The notes under the pieces are model-generated. The model did no database searches. It was not told where the DNA came from and saw nothing but the letters and a program-made list of their open reading frames with translations. From NCBI RefSeq assembly GCF_000741135.1, contig NZ_JGYU01000008.1:26041-90040 (forward strand): a DNA stretch of 64,000 bases, written 5' to 3'. Below are positions 46,986-58,463 of the stretch, one piece after another. This stretch comes from Bifidobacterium choerinum (GTDB taxonomy: Bacteria > Actinomycetota > Actinomycetes > Actinomycetales > Bifidobacteriaceae). Positions within the stretch are counted from its first letter, which is position 1; every line of letters starts with the position of its first letter. The position numbers and the translations under genes were made by a program.

Positions 46986-47998
46986 TCATTCACGTTCGTC
47001 GTCGGTCGACATATCGGATCCCCGCATGGCGAACAATGCCTCGCTGACCTCGCGCAGCGTCTGCGGGTCATGCCCCTTGCGCCCGCCCGCGCTCCAGAAG
47101 CGCCGGTGTGCGGTCTGCGGATCCTTACCGCGCGTGCGTGCGGCGACGGAGCGTCCGAGCGCCCACGCCGCGTCGACGAAGACGCCGTCGTCGGCCGCCT
47201 CTGCGGCGACGCGCGTCGCCAACGCACGGTCGACGCCCTTGCGCGTCATCTCCATTACGGCGCCGCGCATCCCCATCATCCGGTTCACGCAGGAGCGCGC
47301 GACCGAGCGCGCGTACTCCTCGTCGTCGAGCAGCCGCAGCTCGGTCAGACGCTCGACGACCCTGCCGATGACGTCGTCGGCGTAGCCGCGTTCGGCGAGC
47401 TTGGCGCGCAATGCGCCCGTCGAACGCGCGGCGGCGTCGAGCAGCCGCAGCGCCGCCTCCTTGCACCGTTCCTCGTCGTGCGGATCGTCCGTCGGCGTAT
47501 AGGCGAAGCCGCCCGACGAGCGCCGCCGGCCGCCAAGGCCTGCGCCGGCGCCGTCCTTTCCATATCCTCCGCGTCGCTCCCCGCGGCCCCGTCGCCCATC
47601 GCGCGCACGCCGTCCGCCACGCGCGTAACGGACGACGTCGTCGTCCCGCGACGCGCCGAAGGTGCCGCCGAAACGCGATACGGGGCGCGGCGGATCCGCG
47701 GATGCCCCCATATCCGCGTCGACGTCGACGTCCATCGCAGTGCCGCCGTCGGCGATCGCCTGCGCGGCGGCGCGGTCGGCGTCGTCATCGGAGAATCCGG
47801 ACTCATCGTCGCCGACGACGCCGTCGGCGACGTCCACGGACCGCCGATCGGCGCCGGAAGCAACCGGAGCGGACTCGTCCGCGGCCGACGCGGGACCGCC
47901 GGCGCCACAGCCGTTTCCCGCAGGCCTGCGCGCGGCGGCATCGTCCCGCGGCGCCGCCGGCACCGGATGCGCCGCGAGGAACTCCTCGACGGAGATCA

Positions 47999-47999
<1 letters not shown>
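46986..47999 (-). CDS. recX: Regulatory protein RecX with long N-terminal extension
   Basis: RecX binds RecA filaments and restrains recombination. The conserved part is the C-terminal ~165 residues (AALRLLDAAARSTGALRAKL, AERGYADDVIGRVVERL, LLDDEEYARSVARSCVN). It is preceded by ~170 low-complexity residues rich in Ala/Asp, then Arg/Gly, about twice the usual RecX length. The ATG overlaps the recA stop (TGATG), so RecX depends on recA translation; the whole upstream half may have grown from a new start. Confidence 0.92.
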
Positions 48000-49159
<1,160 letters not shown>

Positions 49160-49258
49160 TGCAGCCCTCCTTTGTCTTACGATGCCACGGGCCCCACGCG
49201 GCCGGGACCGCCCGGGCACCCTCCACGGTATGCGCGCCGCGCGGCGTCCGTCCAGCGT

Positions 49259-49298
49259 GACGGGGCATGTGTACGGACGATGCCGTCATCCACATTTC
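49259..49298. repeat. Copy 2 of the ~40-bp interspersed repeat
   Basis: It matches 36337-36377 at about 34 of 41 positions. It lies inside the predicted recA leader, 100 bases before the start codon, in the same orientation and nearly the same distance as copy 1 from the DUF4192 gene. Confidence 0.65.
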
Positions 49299-49338
49299 GC
49301 CGAGCGCCGCACAGCCGTGTCGGTTGTGCCGAGACACC

Positions 49339-49344
49339 ATCATA
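49339..49344 (-). promoter_or_regulatory. -10 box of recA
   Basis: TATGAT on the minus strand; its -35 region falls in the LexA box. Confidence 0.55.
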
Positions 49345-49354
49345 CCCGAAGATG

Positions 49355-49368
49355 CGAACATTTGTTCG
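49355..49368. promoter_or_regulatory. LexA (SOS) operator of recA
   Basis: CGAACATTTGTTCG fits the actinobacterial SOS box (CGAAC-N4-GTTCG) exactly and is palindromic but for the centre. It covers the -35 zone of the recA promoter. Confidence 0.85.
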
Positions 49369-49412
49369 AATGTCGTCGGCGTGTCGCCTCCGGCATCGCC
49401 GCGCCGGCGCCG

Positions 49413-49652
49413 TCAGCGGAAGTCGACCGGCAGCGGCGGTGCGACATGGTCCTTGCCCCAGCGCCGCGCATCGGGGACGTCCATCTGATCGCACAGCACG
49501 TTCCATACGACGCGCGGCTCCTCGCCGTCGTCGAGCGCCTCGACGACGGTCCTGCCGCCGAGTTTCGTCAGGCGCTGATCATGGGCGAGCGCACGCCCGT
49601 AGCTTCTGCCGAACACTTCCTCAAGCAGTTCCCAGAATTCTCGTTCACGCAT
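49413..49652 (-). CDS. DUF3046 protein
   Basis: This 79-residue protein belongs to DUF3046, conserved beside recA in actinobacteria (MREREFWELLEEVFGRSYGR, then VVWNVLCDQMDVPDARRWG). Function unknown; gene order suggests a link to DNA repair. It has no ribosome site; TACAGT ends 8 bases before the ATG, so it is probably leaderless. It lies between the clgR terminator and the recA promoter. Confidence 0.88.
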   Translation of the reverse strand: MREREFWELLEEVFGRSYGRALAHDQRLTKLGGRTVVEALDDGEEPRVVWNVLCDQMDVPDARRWGKDHVAPPLPVDFR

Positions 49653-49660
49653 ACCGCGCC

Positions 49661-49666
49661 ACTGTA
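49661..49666 (-). promoter_or_regulatory. -10 box, leaderless start of DUF3046
   Basis: TACAGT on the minus strand, 8 bases before the ATG at 49652. Confidence 0.45.
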
Positions 49667-49715
49667 CACCGTCCGCGGCGCGTGCAAAAGACCCGGAACC
49701 GGACGGACTTGTGCA

Positions 49716-49759
49716 AACATGGATGGGGACACCCCTCACGGGGTGTCCCCATCCATGTT
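49716..49759. terminator. Terminator between clgR and DUF3046
   Basis: 20-base perfect arms (49716-49735, 49740-49759) around TCAC. It should end the cinA-clgR transcript; the next promoter follows at once. Confidence 0.8.
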
Positions 49760-49806
49760 CAAATGCGGGCGGCGGTCAGGTGCGGCGCGGCACGCCGGCC
49801 CGCCGT

Positions 49807-50331
49807 TCAGGCGTCCACGGAGTCGAGGTAGTCGGCGACCATACGCAGCATCTGCGAAGTGCTCAGGCCGAGCGATTCGGAGATCGACGCAAGCAGTTCG
49901 GAGCTGGCCTCCTTCTGTCCGCGCTCGACTTCGGAGAGATAGCCGAGGGAGACGCCGGCCTTCTCGCTGACCTCGCGCAGCGTCTTATGGTCGTGCGTAC
50001 GCAGGTCGCGCAGCACATGGCCGATGGCCTCGCGCAGCGAGACCTCCTTGACCTCACCCATCGTCTCGCGCTTGCGGATGACGGTGCGGGGCTTGGCGGT
50101 CTCGGCGTCCTCCTCCTGCCACATGCGCACGAGCGCCGCCTGACGCTCGTCCTTGGCCTTCTTGGCCGCGCGCGCACAAAGCACCTGCTGCTGCGCGAAC
50201 ATGACAGCGCGGCGCTGGGCCGGCGTCAGTTCGCGCATACGCGCCGTTCCGTTACGCGATGGAGTGGGGACCTCAACCTTCTTGACCTCGGTCTGTCCTT
50301 CGGTGAAAGTCATCATATCCATATTGTTCAT
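49807..50331 (-). CDS. clgR: ClgR-like XRE-family transcription regulator
   Basis: This 174-residue regulator has an XRE helix-turn-helix near the C-terminus ([40 protein letters not shown]). ClgR activates clp protease genes and stress functions in actinobacteria, and its position between cinA and recA is conserved. The first ~85 residues, rich in Lys/Arg/Gln, are an extension relative to short ClgR forms. AAAGGAGT lies 9 bases upstream of the ATG. The C-terminus ends SVDA rather than the Ala-Ala degradation tag known from some ClgR proteins. Confidence 0.9.
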   Translation of the reverse strand: MNNMDMMTFTEGQTEVKKVEVPTPSRNGTARMRELTPAQRRAVMFAQQQVLCARAAKKAKDERQAALVRMWQEEDAETAKPRTVIRKRETMGEVKEVSLREAIGHVLRDLRTHDHKTLREVSEKAGVSLGYLSEVERGQKEASSELLASISESLGLSTSQMLRMVADYLDSVDA

Positions 50332-50385
50332 GGCGATTACACTCCTTTCCTTATCGACAGTGTTCTTCTTCTCCAGTATCGGGAA

Positions 50386-50976
50386 TCAATCCTGTGAAGA
50401 ACCTGTGAATTGTCTCAGGTTTCCCAGAACACAACCCACGGTCCGCTGTCTAATAACGTCTCTGGAACCTTGCAAATTCAACGCCTTTGCATAACGTGAA
50501 GACCCTGTGTGGAAAAACTCGTTTTGCGGAAGCGACACGCCGAAGTACACTAGTCCGGCCGGTTTTCCGCCATCTGGACCGGGACCGGCGACGCCGGTCG
50601 TCGACAGTCCGATAATCCCGGAGCGATATTCCGGTTGGCTGAACAGTTGCGCCGTCCGCGCCGCCATCTGTCGGGCCACCTCGGGGTCGACGGCGCCGTG
50701 CGTGCGCAGCAGCTCGGCGTCGACGCCGAGCACCTTCGCCTTCGCATGGATGTCATAGGTCACGGCCGATCCGAGGAACACCCGGGAGGCTCCGGGGATC
50801 CGGACGAAGGCATCGGCGAGCAGGCCGCCGGTGAGCGATTCGGCGCATGCGATCCTCACGCCACGTTCGGCGCACCACTCCAGGATCGCCGCTGCCTGCA
50901 CGTCGCAGTAGCGACGCAGCTGCCCCATGTCCTCGATCAGGCGCGGATCGGCGCCTTCGCCCGCGAACTGTGCCAT
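50386..50976 (-). CDS. cinA: CinA-like nicotinamide-nucleotide amidase
   Basis: This ~196-residue protein consists only of the CinA C-terminal domain (NMN deamidase, PncC), which converts NMN to NaMN for NAD recycling. The motif CAESLTGGLLADAFVRIPGA and TGVAGPGPDGGKPAGLVYFG are visible. The N-terminal MoCF-like domain of full CinA is absent, as in many actinobacteria. Two ATGs (50982, 50976) are possible; the second is better spaced from GGAAGG. It follows pgsA and precedes clgR. Confidence 0.92.
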   Translation of the reverse strand: MAQFAGEGADPRLIEDMGQLRRYCDVQAAAILEWCAERGVRIACAESLTGGLLADAFVRIPGASRVFLGSAVTYDIHAKAKVLGVDAELLRTHGAVDPEVARQMAARTAQLFSQPEYRSGIIGLSTTGVAGPGPDGGKPAGLVYFGVSLPQNEFFHTGSSRYAKALNLQGSRDVIRQRTVGCVLGNLRQFTGSSQD

Positions 50977-51112
50977 GACCATCCACCTTCCGTTGTGCCT
51001 GCATATGCGTGTGCGCGCTCCATACTAGGAGCGCGCACCCATGAAGACCACCGGGCGGCATGTCGTCACCGGCGCCGCCCGCCCGCAGGCAGACGCCGCC
51101 GCGGAGCCCCGC

Positions 51113-51874
51113 TCAGCCCTTGGACGGCGCGGCGTCGTCGCCGGGACGGTCCTGCGTGGCCGCGGCATTGTCCGCATCGGGCTTGGCCGCGACCGCGTCG
51201 GCGCCGCCCTGTGCGTCCTTGACGTGCGCGCCGGAGTCCTTCGACGCCTTGAGCACGCCGTTGACGTACTGCCAGCCCGAATACAGGCACAGGATCAACG
51301 AGACGTAGATGAGCGTGTAGGCGATGACGAAGTAGACGGTCAGCCACGCCGGATGTGCGCCGGCAGGAGCGAAGGACCACACCGGGATGAGCAGCAGCCC
51401 CAGACCCAGGCACTGCGTGAAGGTCTTGTACTTGCCAAGCTGGGACGCGGCGATGACGGCGCCGCCGTGGTCGATGACGAGGAAGCGCATCACCGTGATG
51501 CCGACCTCGCGCACGACGAACAGCGCCGTGACGACCCAGCCGAGCCATGCGATGCCGAACTCGTTGAGGCTCGCGGCCACGATGAGCGTGCCGAGCGTGA
51601 GCAGCTTGTCCGCGATCGGATCGAGCAGCTTGCCCAGCTCGGTCACCTGATTGTACTTGCGCGCCATCCAGCCGTCGATCTTGTCGGTCGACGCCGCGAC
51701 GGCGAAGATGATCGCCGCCGCCCAGCGCATGCCCATGCTGCGCGAGCCCCACTGCCCGGCGCCGATGTACAGGCCGAGGAAGACGACGACGAGGATGATG
51801 CGGGAGAAGGTGACGAGATTGGGCGGGGCGTTCCATCCGTCCCACCATGATGAACGTTTGCTTCGCTGTTCCAT
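51113..51874 (-). CDS. pgsA: CDP-diacylglycerol-glycerol-3-phosphate phosphatidyltransferase
   Basis: This 253-residue integral membrane enzyme makes phosphatidylglycerol phosphate. The CDP-alcohol phosphotransferase motif D-x2-DG-x2-AR-x8-G-x3-D-x3-D is intact (DKIDGWMARKYNQVTELGKL then LDPIADK). About five or six membrane spans. The C-terminal ~45 residues are an Ala/Asp-rich tail. Position between ftsK and cinA is the usual actinobacterial order. Confidence 0.95.
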   Translation of the reverse strand: MEQRSKRSSWWDGWNAPPNLVTFSRIILVVVFLGLYIGAGQWGSRSMGMRWAAAIIFAVAASTDKIDGWMARKYNQVTELGKLLDPIADKLLTLGTLIVAASLNEFGIAWLGWVVTALFVVREVGITVMRFLVIDHGGAVIAASQLGKYKTFTQCLGLGLLLIPVWSFAPAGAHPAWLTVYFVIAYTLIYVSLILCLYSGWQYVNGVLKASKDSGAHVKDAQGGADAVAAKPDADNAAATQDRPGDDAAPSKG

Positions 51875-51916
51875 GCCGTTCAGACTACCCCACGCCGTAT
51901 GACAGGGCGCCGCCGC

Positions 51917-54790
51917 TCAGGCCCCGGACGCGCCCGGCGTCTCCTGCGCCGGCTGCGCGCCGCCGGTCAGCGACGTCGTCTCGCCCTTGATGAACGCGAG
52001 CACCTGCGGCAGGTCGGTCGGCTGCACGAGCACCTCGCGCGCCTTCGAGCCCTCCGACGGGCCGACGACGCCGCGCGACTCGAGCAGGTCCATCAGTCGT
52101 CCCGCCTTCGCGAAGCCGACGCGCAGCTTGCGCTGCAGCATCGACGTCGAGCCGAACTGCGAGCTGACGACGAGCTCGGCTGCCTGCAGCAGCTCGTCCA
52201 TGTCGCTGCCGATGTCCTCGGTCGGGTCGAGCTTCGACTTCTCCGCCTCGTTCGCCATCTGCTCGATGTCCGGACGGTAGTGCGGCTTGCGCTGCCGGCG
52301 CACGAAATCGACGGCCTTGCGGATCTCCGATTCGTTGACCCATGCGCCCTGTACGCGGATCGGCTTGGCCATGCCCATCGGCATGAACAGCGCATCGCCC
52401 TGGCCGATGAGCGTCTCGGCGCCGGTCGCGTCGAGGATGACGCGCGAATCGGTCGCCGACGACGTCGCGAAGGCGAGCCTCGACGGGATGTTCGCCTTGA
52501 TCAGACCGGTGACGACGTCGACCGACGGGCGCTGCGTGGCGAGCACGAGATGGACGCCGGCGGCGCGCGCGAGCTGCGTGATGCGCTGGATCGAGCTTTC
52601 GACGTCGTTCTTCGCGACCATCATCAGGTCAGCCATCTCGTCGACGACGACGAGCAGGTACGGGTACGGCGCCACCTTGCGCTTCGAGCCGGCCGGCGCG
52701 TGCACCTTGCCTGCGCGCACCGCCTCGTTGAAGTCCTTGACGTGGCGGAAGCCGAAGAACTCGAGGTCGCTGTAGCGCGCGTCCATCTCCTTGACGACCC
52801 ATTCGAGCGCCTGCGCGGCCTTCTTCGGATCGGTGATGATCGGCGTGAGCAGATGCGGGATGCCGGCGTACGCGGACAGTTCGACGCGCTTGGGGTCGAC
52901 CATGATCATGCGCACCTGATCGGGCGTGGCGCGCATGATGATCGACGTGAGCATCGAGTTGATGAAGCTCGACTTGCCCGAGCCGGTGGCGCCGGCGACG
53001 AGCAGATGCGGCATCTTCGTCAGGTCGGCGGTCACGAAGTGGCCCTCGACGTCCTTGCCGACGCCGGCGAGCATCGGGTTGGGGTCGTTCATCGCCTTGT
53101 CCGAGCGCAGCACGTCGCCCAGATGGACAATCTCGCGGTCGGTGTTCGGGATCTCGATGCCGATCGCCGACTTGCCGGGGATCGGCGAGAGGATGCGCAC
53201 GTCGGAGCTCGCGACGGCGTAGGCGATGTTCTTGTCGAGGTTCGTCACCTTCTCGACCTTGACGCCCGGGGCGACCTCGACCTCGTACTGCGTGACCGAC
53301 GGGCCGCGCAGGAAGCCGACGACCTTCGCGTCGACCTTGAACTGCCGGAACGTGTTGTTGAGCGCGCGGATGACGTTGTCGTTCGCCTGCGTGTGCGCCG
53401 CGTGCGGCTTGCCCTTCATCAGCAGGTTCAGGTCGGGCAGCCGGTACGGCGCGAGTTCGGCGCCCGCGTCGAGCGCGGCCTGCGAGTCCTCCGCATCGCC
53501 GGAGACCGCGGCGCCGGCCTGGGCGGAGACCTGCGAGGCGGCGGATGGAACGGAGGTCTGCGCCGGTGCGGCCGCGGCGCAGTCGACGCGTGGCTGCCGC
53601 GCCGCGTGCATGTCGGCGACCTCGCCGGTGCGCAGCGAGACGAGCAGCGACGACGCGTCGTCGTCGAGCGCATCCCACGGGTCGTTCGCCGCCGATGCCG
53701 CCGGCATCGACCCCGACGGCATCGGCGTCGTATGGACGACCGGCTGCTGCGCCGACCAGGTGTTCGAGTCGATGCTGCGCGTCGCGTCGTCGTTGTAGGC
53801 GCCGCCGCTGCTCACCGTGCGCGGCGAGCCGGCGACGCGCGTCTCGGCGGCCTCGCCGTGCCGGCTCGCCGCGTTGACGAAGGCCTCGTCGCCGGCGTAG
53901 CTGTCGAGCCTGCCGTCGCCGTCGCGCCTGGAACGACGGCGGAACAGGCGGCTGAGGAACCCTTCGCGACGGGGCCGCGCGTCCTCCCCGTCGTCGTCGC
54001 CGTCATGCGTCGGCACGCCCTCGGCGAAGCGTAGCGTGTCGTCGTCGCCGACGCGCACCTCGTCCGGGAACCGGTCGTCGTCGCCGTCCTCGCGGCGCCC
54101 CTCGCGTGCGTCGCGACCGAACAGCGAGCGCAGCTTGCCGGGGACCTCGGTGACGTGGGTGCGTGTGATGAGCAGCAGCGAGAACAGCGCGGAGACGACG
54201 AACACGACGATCGCGAAGGTCTGCGAGAGCCCCCACGCGAGCGGCGAGCCGATCAGGAAGCCGAACAGGCCGCCGGCGTGCTGCAGGTTGGACCAGGAGA
54301 ACTCCTTCGTGTCGGCCGCCATGACGACGTCGATGATCGAACACACCGACCACAGCAGCATCGTCCAGCCGACGAGCACGCTCGGATTGCCCGAGCCCTT
54401 GCCGGAGTTGCGGATCAGTCGGACCGAGACGAGCACGAGCAGCACCGGCACGACGACGCTCATGACGCCGAACAGGCCGGATGCGAAGGCGTGCAGGCCC
54501 TGACCGAGCGGCCCTTCGACGCGGAACCATTCGGAGCCGATGAAGAAGACGGCGAGCACGATGAGCACGAAGCACAGTCCGTCGCGCCGGTACGCCGGGT
54601 CGTAGTCGCCGACGCTCACCTTGCGCACGGCGGCGCCGAAGGCACGCGGCACCGCGAGCAGCGCCCGCTTCCATGAGGGTTCTTCGGCGGCCTGCGCCGT
54701 ACTGCGCCCCTTCGCCGCCGGCGCCGACGAGCCGTTCGAGCTCGCCTTGCGCGGTCGTTTGCTTGCGTTCGAGGATGTGGATCGTGCCAT
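51917..54790 (-). CDS. ftsK: DNA translocase FtsK
   Basis: This 957-residue septal translocase pumps chromosome ends through the closing septum. It has four N-terminal membrane spans ([35 protein letters not shown]), a ~250-residue Arg/Asp/Ala-rich linker, and a motor with Walker [12 protein letters not shown], Walker [13 protein letters not shown] and [11 protein letters not shown]. The C-terminal gamma winged helix ([20 protein letters not shown]) reads KOPS/FRS sites. The ATG at 54790 ([12 protein letters not shown]) follows AAGGA. Confidence 0.96.
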   Translation of the reverse strand: MARSTSSNASKRPRKASSNGSSAPAAKGRSTAQAAEEPSWKRALLAVPRAFGAAVRKVSVGDYDPAYRRDGLCFVLIVLAVFFIGSEWFRVEGPLGQGLHAFASGLFGVMSVVVPVLLVLVSVRLIRNSGKGSGNPSVLVGWTMLLWSVCSIIDVVMAADTKEFSWSNLQHAGGLFGFLIGSPLAWGLSQTFAIVVFVVSALFSLLLITRTHVTEVPGKLRSLFGRDAREGRREDGDDDRFPDEVRVGDDDTLRFAEGVPTHDGDDDGEDARPRREGFLSRLFRRRSRRDGDGRLDSYAGDEAFVNAASRHGEAAETRVAGSPRTVSSGGAYNDDATRSIDSNTWSAQQPVVHTTPMPSGSMPAASAANDPWDALDDDASSLLVSLRTGEVADMHAARQPRVDCAAAAPAQTSVPSAASQVSAQAGAAVSGDAEDSQAALDAGAELAPYRLPDLNLLMKGKPHAAHTQANDNVIRALNNTFRQFKVDAKVVGFLRGPSVTQYEVEVAPGVKVEKVTNLDKNIAYAVASSDVRILSPIPGKSAIGIEIPNTDREIVHLGDVLRSDKAMNDPNPMLAGVGKDVEGHFVTADLTKMPHLLVAGATGSGKSSFINSMLTSIIMRATPDQVRMIMVDPKRVELSAYAGIPHLLTPIITDPKKAAQALEWVVKEMDARYSDLEFFGFRHVKDFNEAVRAGKVHAPAGSKRKVAPYPYLLVVVDEMADLMMVAKNDVESSIQRITQLARAAGVHLVLATQRPSVDVVTGLIKANIPSRLAFATSSATDSRVILDATGAETLIGQGDALFMPMGMAKPIRVQGAWVNESEIRKAVDFVRRQRKPHYRPDIEQMANEAEKSKLDPTEDIGSDMDELLQAAELVVSSQFGSTSMLQRKLRVGFAKAGRLMDLLESRGVVGPSEGSKAREVLVQPTDLPQVLAFIKGETTSLTGGAQPAQETPGASGA

Positions 54791-54857
54791 AACAGTCCTT
54801 GATTCTACCGCGAGGCCGCGCCCGCCCCGGCGGCACGCGCAGCCGGGGCCGGACATG

Positions 54858-55952
54858 TCACGACAGGTCGCCGAGATGATGCTGGACGTATTCGTCCGCA
54901 TGCATGTCGATGGCGTCGTAGCCGCCGCGGTCGGCCATGTCGACGATCTCCATCGCCAGGTCGACGAGCCGCGGGTTGAGCGCCTGCAGCCAGTGGATGC
55001 GCGGGTCGCGGCCGAACCAGCCCATCTGCTTGCGTGCGAGGCGCTTCGTGCGCTGCGCGACGAGGAAGCGCGTCTCGTCGAGGTCGGCCAGGCCGTCGAG
55101 GTAGTCGATGACCTGCTGGTAGCCGAGCGCGCGCGCCGCCGTCACGCCCAGATGCGGCCGCAGGGCGCGCACCTCGTCGACGAAGCCGTCGCCGAACATC
55201 GCCTGCGTGCGCAGGTCGATGCGCCGGTCGAGCTCGGCGCGCGGCAGGTCGAGGCCGAGCTGCACCGACGGGATGACGTAGCGGTAGCGCGGCAGCGACG
55301 CCGAATACGGCCTGCCGGTGACCTCAATCACCTCGAGCGCGCGCACCGTGCGCCGCGGGTTGTGCGGATCCATGCGCGCCGCGGCCTCGGGGTCGAGCCG
55401 CTCGAGCTCGGCGAACAGGACGCCCGGCCCCTCGCGTTCGGCGCGCTCCTCGAGCCGCGCGCGTACGGCCGGGTCGGTGCCCGGGAACGTGATGTCGTCG
55501 ATCGCCGCGCGCGCATACAGCCCCGAGCCGCCGACGAGGATCGGGCGGATTCCGCGCGTCTGCAGGTCGGCGATGCACTCGCGCGCCATCCGCTGGAAGC
55601 GCGCGACCGACATCGTCTCGTCCGGTCCGATGACGTCGAGCAGATGGTGCGGCACGGCGGCGCGTTCGGCGGCGCTCGCCTTCGCGGTGCCGATGTCCAT
55701 TCCCCTGTACATCTGGTAGGCGTCCGCGTTGACGATCTCGGCGCGTTCGCCGCGTTCGGCGAGCCGCTGCGCGATCGCGACGCCGAGGCCGGTCTTGCCC
55801 GAGGCCGTCGGCCCGACGATCGACACGAGCCGCGGCGTCGTCGTCCGCCGATCCGCGGCGTCCGGGTCCGCTCCGCGCATGCCCTTGCCGGCGCCGCCGG
55901 CGCCGTCCGCCGTCACATCGATGTCGCGCGTCCGTTCATCGTCCTTCGTCAT
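54858..55952 (-). CDS. miaA: tRNA dimethylallyltransferase
   Basis: This 364-residue enzyme adds an isopentenyl group to A37 of tRNAs that read UNN codons. The P-loop is GPTASGKT, followed by the catalytic Asp in [15 protein letters not shown] and the DMAPP site [14 protein letters not shown] ~40-residue polar N-terminal extension precedes the family start ([10 protein letters not shown]). It is next to miaB, which modifies the same base further. Confidence 0.95.
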   Translation of the reverse strand: MTKDDERTRDIDVTADGAGGAGKGMRGADPDAADRRTTTPRLVSIVGPTASGKTGLGVAIAQRLAERGERAEIVNADAYQMYRGMDIGTAKASAAERAAVPHHLLDVIGPDETMSVARFQRMARECIADLQTRGIRPILVGGSGLYARAAIDDITFPGTDPAVRARLEERAEREGPGVLFAELERLDPEAAARMDPHNPRRTVRALEVIEVTGRPYSASLPRYRYVIPSVQLGLDLPRAELDRRIDLRTQAMFGDGFVDEVRALRPHLGVTAARALGYQQVIDYLDGLADLDETRFLVAQRTKRLARKQMGWFGRDPRIHWLQALNPRLVDLAMEIVDMADRGGYDAIDMHADEYVQHHLGDLS

Positions 55953-55986
55953 ATGCTTCGTCTCCTTCGCCTTTCCGATCGATCGC

Positions 55987-57432
55987 TCAGCGCCGCACCA
56001 TGTAGGTCTGCCCGGCCGCGACGTCCGGGTCGGCGATGAGGTTGTGCACGCCGGCGTGCGTGACCGTCGCCGTCACGAAGTCGCCGACCTCGGGCATCGG
56101 TTCGCCCTGCGGCACGCCGACGTGCACGAGCACGCCGGTGCGCTCGCGGCCGGTGACGCGATGCGTCTCGCCGTCCTTCTTGCCGGCGCGGCCGGTCACC
56201 ATGACCTCGACGTCGCGTCCCTCGAAGCCGCGCAGGTTCTCGGCGGTGATGCGCTCCTGCAGCGCGAGCAGCCGTTCGATGCGCTCGCGCGCCACGTCAT
56301 GCGGCACCTGCTCCATCGCCGCCGCCGGCGTGCCCGGACGCGGCGAGTAGATGAACGTGAACGCCGACGAGAACCGCGCCCGCTCGACGACGCGCAGCGT
56401 GTCCTGGAAGTCCTCCTCGGTCTCGCCGGGGAAGCCAACGATGACATCGGTCGAGATCTGCGCGTCCGGCATCGCTTCGCGGATCTTGTCCAGGATCGCC
56501 AGGAACCTCCCCGAACGGTACGAGCGGCGCATCGCGCGCAGGATGCGGTCGGAGCCCGACTGCAGCGGGAAGTGCAGCTGGTGCATGACGTTCGGCGTCT
56601 CGGCCATCGCCGCGATGACGTCGTCGGTGAACGCGGCCGGATGCGGCGACGTGAAGCGCACACGTTCGAGGCCTTCGATGTCGCCGCACGCGCGCAGCAG
56701 CTTCGAGAACGCGTAGCGGTCGCCGATGCCGTAGCCGTAGGAGTTCACGTTCTGACCGAGCAACGTGACCTCCTTCGCGCCGCCGGCGACGACGGCGCGG
56801 ATCTCGGCGAGCACGTCGCCGGGACGACGGTCGCGTTCGCGTCCACGCGTCGTCGGCACGATGCAGAACGTGCAGGTGTTGTTGCAGCCGACCGAGATCG
56901 CCACCCACGCCGACGTCTTCGACGCGCGGTGCGCCGGCAGGTCGCTCGGGAAGACCTCGAGGCGCTCGTTGACCTTTGTCTGTGGGCGTCCGGTGGCCTT
57001 CGTCCTTTCGAGCAGCGCCGGCAGGTCCTCGATGTTGCGCGTGCCGAAGACGGCGTCGACCCACGGCGTCCGCTTCGCGATGCGCTCGCGGTCGAGCTGC
57101 GCCATGCAGCCGCCGATCGCGATCTGCATGTGCGGGCGCTCACGCTTCATCTTCGCCCACAGGCCGATCGTCCCGTACATGCGTTCGGCGGCGTTCTCGC
57201 GCACCGCGCAGGTGTTCATGACGATGAGGTCGAGGTCGTGCGCCTCCTCCTGCTCCCGGCTCGCTCGCACGTAGCCGGCCGCCTCGAGGACGCCGGCGAT
57301 GCGTTCGGAGTCGTGCACGTTCATCTGGCAGCCGAGCGTGTGCACGGCGAATACGCCCCTGCCCCGGTCCGCGGCCGCCGCGGGAGCGTCCGCGAACGCG
57401 CGCTCCTCTTCGGTCATCATCTCTTCGTTCAT
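55987..57432 (-). CDS. miaB: tRNA-2-methylthio-N6-dimethylallyladenosine synthase
   Basis: This 481-residue radical-SAM methylthiotransferase has an N-terminal UPF0004 domain ([20 protein letters not shown]) with three Cys for the auxiliary cluster, the radical-[11 protein letters not shown] motif and a C-terminal TRAM domain ([20 protein letters not shown]). It methylthiolates the i6A37 made by MiaA. The ATG at 57432 has no ribosome site but TAGCAT ends 7 bases upstream, indicating a leaderless message. Confidence 0.96.
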   Translation of the reverse strand: MNEEMMTEEERAFADAPAAAADRGRGVFAVHTLGCQMNVHDSERIAGVLEAAGYVRASREQEEAHDLDLIVMNTCAVRENAAERMYGTIGLWAKMKRERPHMQIAIGGCMAQLDRERIAKRTPWVDAVFGTRNIEDLPALLERTKATGRPQTKVNERLEVFPSDLPAHRASKTSAWVAISVGCNNTCTFCIVPTTRGRERDRRPGDVLAEIRAVVAGGAKEVTLLGQNVNSYGYGIGDRYAFSKLLRACGDIEGLERVRFTSPHPAAFTDDVIAAMAETPNVMHQLHFPLQSGSDRILRAMRRSYRSGRFLAILDKIREAMPDAQISTDVIVGFPGETEEDFQDTLRVVERARFSSAFTFIYSPRPGTPAAAMEQVPHDVARERIERLLALQERITAENLRGFEGRDVEVMVTGRAGKKDGETHRVTGRERTGVLVHVGVPQGEPMPEVGDFVTATVTHAGVHNLIADPDVAAGQTYMVRR

Positions 57433-57439
57433 ACCGCAC

Positions 57440-57445
57440 ATGCTA
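57440..57445 (-). promoter_or_regulatory. -10 box of miaB, leaderless start
   Basis: TAGCAT on the minus strand, 7 bases before the ATG. Confidence 0.5.
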
Positions 57446-57556
57446 ACCGACGGCGGGCACAGTGCGCGAGCCCGGCGGCGCATCGTCACGGCGGCCGCAC
57501 AACCGCGCGGCCGCATGCGCCGGCGGCGTTCCCAGCATCCCGGCAGGTGACCTCGC

Positions 57557-57562
57557 TACAAT
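57557..57562 (+). promoter_or_regulatory. -10 box, leaderless GTG start at 57571
   Basis: TACAAT, 8 bases before the GTG. Confidence 0.55.
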
Positions 57563-57570
57563 GGTCGATC

Positions 57571-58347
57571 GTGATACTTGACCGTCAGAACCGTGTGAAC
57601 ACCAACGAACTGCGTGCGCGCCTGAGCGCGATCGCCGACGAGCTCGAGCAGCGCGACGGCACGTCGCCGATCGAGACCGCCGACGTGGACGCCGTGAGCG
57701 AGTTCATCGACCAGATGCAGGTGTACGAGGGCGCGATGTACGAGATCAGCACGAAGCTCGAGATCCTCGACTCCGAGTTCCAGGTGCATTTCTCGCACGA
57801 CCCGATCCACCATATGGAGCGCCGCCTCAAGTCGATCGACTCGATCATCGACAAGATGCACCGCAAGCATCTGCCGATCACCGTCAGGTCGGTGCGCGAC
57901 AACCTCTTCGACGTCGCCGGCATCCGCGTCATCTGCAACTACCGCGACGACGTGTACTCGGTCGCCAACTACCTGTCCGCGCAGTCGGACATCCAGGTGC
58001 TGCGCGTCAAGGACTACATCCTCAACCCCAAGCAGAACGGCTACCGTTCGCTGCACGTCATCTACGCGGTGCCGGTGTTCCTATCGTCGGGCGCACACTA
58101 CACGCCGGTCGAGGTGCAGTTCCGCACGATCGCGATGGACTACTGGGCGAGCCTCGAGCACGCGCTGCGCTACAAGACCGACCTTCCCGACGCCAGGCTC
58201 AGCGAGCATTCGCAGACGCTGCTCGACTGCGCGCGCGCGCTGCAGAACGTCGAAACGCAGATGCAGTCGATCCACCGGGACATCAACGGCGCGCCGCAGG
58301 GCACGCAGGCGCCGTCGACGGACGACAGGACGCGGCCGCTCGGCTGA
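57571..58347 (+). CDS. Single-domain (p)ppGpp synthetase
   Basis: This ~258-residue small alarmone synthetase (RelQ/YjbM-like) has only the synthetase domain: RSVRDNLFDVAGIRVICNYR, DYILNPKQNGYRSLHVIYAV, VEVQFRTIAMDYWASLEHAL. There is no HD hydrolase, TGS or ACT domain, so degradation would rely on Rel at 8-10 kb. No in-frame ATG exists; the GTG at 57571 lies 8 bases after TACAAT with no ribosome site, so a leaderless GTG start is likely. N-terminal helix and C-terminal helix fit the RelQ tetramer pattern. Confidence 0.9.
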   Translation: MILDRQNRVNTNELRARLSAIADELEQRDGTSPIETADVDAVSEFIDQMQVYEGAMYEISTKLEILDSEFQVHFSHDPIHHMERRLKSIDSIIDKMHRKHLPITVRSVRDNLFDVAGIRVICNYRDDVYSVANYLSAQSDIQVLRVKDYILNPKQNGYRSLHVIYAVPVFLSSGAHYTPVEVQFRTIAMDYWASLEHALRYKTDLPDARLSEHSQTLLDCARALQNVETQMQSIHRDINGAPQGTQAPSTDDRTRPLG

Positions 58348-58378
58348 GCGCGGCGACGGCGCAGAGGCGAACGAAAAA

Positions 58379-58425
58379 GCGGAAGGCGGCCGGCGCATCG
58401 TGATGATGCGTCGGCCGCCTTCCGC
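58379..58425. terminator. Bidirectional terminator after the alarmone synthetase gene
   Basis: 21-base arms (58379-58399, 58405-58425) with one mismatch around GTGAT, between convergent genes. Confidence 0.75.
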
Positions 58426-58463
58426 ATATAGCCGCCCATATCATCGGCGGCGTGCCGTCTACA

